Source: Oscillospiraceae bacterium
GTDB lineage: Bacteria; Bacillota; Clostridia; Oscillospirales; Acutalibacteraceae
Assembly (NCBI GenBank): GCA_029004655.1
Contig: JAQVYP010000001.1
Location: forward strand, 1-38,761
Reading direction: 5' to 3'
Length of the DNA: 38,761 nucleotides
Positions within the stretch are counted from its first letter, which is position 1. Each line of letters begins with the position of its first letter. Of the stretch, positions 38,518 through 38,761 are shown piece after piece. The position numbers were made by a program, and so were the translations under genes. Under the pieces are notes generated by a model. It worked only from the letters and a program-made list of their open reading frames with translations. It did not search any database and was not told where the DNA came from.

Positions 38518-38761
38518 CATTCTTTTGCTACACAATAATGATTTTATATTGTCCAACCAATAATTAATCTGTAACAAAATACTTGAATTCGACTTTGCTA
38601 AATTATTATTTTTCTTGCATAATAGATATCCTGAGATATTATTAAGATACTAAATAAATATATCATAGTTTGCCTGGCAATCCAATATATCTGACGAATT
38701 TTAAATACCAATTAAATACAGACAACTATTTATCCATATATTCAAGATATTTATTGATTAT
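38518..38761. other. AT-rich end of window without recognised genes
   Basis: No open frame with a ribosome binding site, no tRNA-like fold and no repeat copy was seen from here to the right edge. Confidence 0.4.

Overview
The window reads as a chromosomal segment of a low-GC, Gram-positive, endospore-forming Clostridia bacterium, probably an Oscillospiraceae/Ruminococcaceae-like anaerobe. The grounds are AT-rich intergenic DNA with consensus sigma-A promoters (TTGACA/TATAAT), strong AAGGAGG-type ribosome binding sites with some TTG and GTG starts, a SpoVT sporulation regulator, a Firmicutes-type DNA polymerase I without proofreading residues, paired DegV proteins, ECF-type vitamin transporters and a BirA with a DNA-binding domain. 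The species is an inference. There is no rRNA operon, prophage, CRISPR array or intact insertion sequence; the one RNA gene recognised is a tRNA-Val(CAC) near the right end.

Layout. (1) 135-2835: lgt, folD and an exported single-pass protein of unknown function. (2) 2917-9691: a consensus promoter, a leader of about 430 nt ending in an intrinsic-terminator-like hairpin, then a tightly packed six-gene polyamine operon: speD, speA, speE, speB, carboxy(nor)spermidine dehydrogenase, and nspC-like decarboxylase. It encodes the arginine-agmatine-putrescine route, the SAM-dependent aminopropyl route, and the aspartate-semialdehyde-dependent carboxyspermidine-type route together. (3) 9945-14320: PHP phosphoesterase and SGNH hydrolase on the minus strand, then spoVT and htpG on plus. 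(4) 14754-17067 (minus): rpsF-ssb-rpsR with its own promoter and leader, preceded by an LCP-family cell-wall protein. (5) 17258-18881: coaX and an ECF S-component, a probable pantothenate kinase and uptake pair. (6) 19156-25571: a D,D-carboxypeptidase on minus, then polA, polysaccharide deacetylase, ywlE-like phosphatase, rimI and tsaD on plus. (7) 25693-30641: two degV genes with a palindromic operator next to a tetR gene, mntP, then birA-bioY with a BirA-type operator. (8) 30708-36886 (minus): a large DUF2142-like membrane protein, a small glycine-rich tail-anchored protein, two cysteine-rich paralogues behind a mother-cell-sigma-like promoter, a decayed EamA transporter with a histidine-rich tail, and a YeiH-family transporter facing a LysR regulator (37012-37914). 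(9) tRNA-Val at the right end.

Three features stand out. First, a family of about 155-bp, fully palindromic elements occurs five times (9702, 14466, 18035 as a deletion derivative, 18916, 38083). All are intergenic, four lie between convergent genes, and the diverged copy at 38083 carries compensatory changes in both arms, so the folded shape rather than the sequence appears to be kept. Second, the polyamine operon combines two spermidine-type routes behind an unidentified structured leader. Third, the cysteine-rich paralogue pair with a sporulation-type promoter is a candidate spore-surface system. All starts were re-chosen from visible ribosome binding sites where the longest reading frame was implausible; these choices are noted in the entries.
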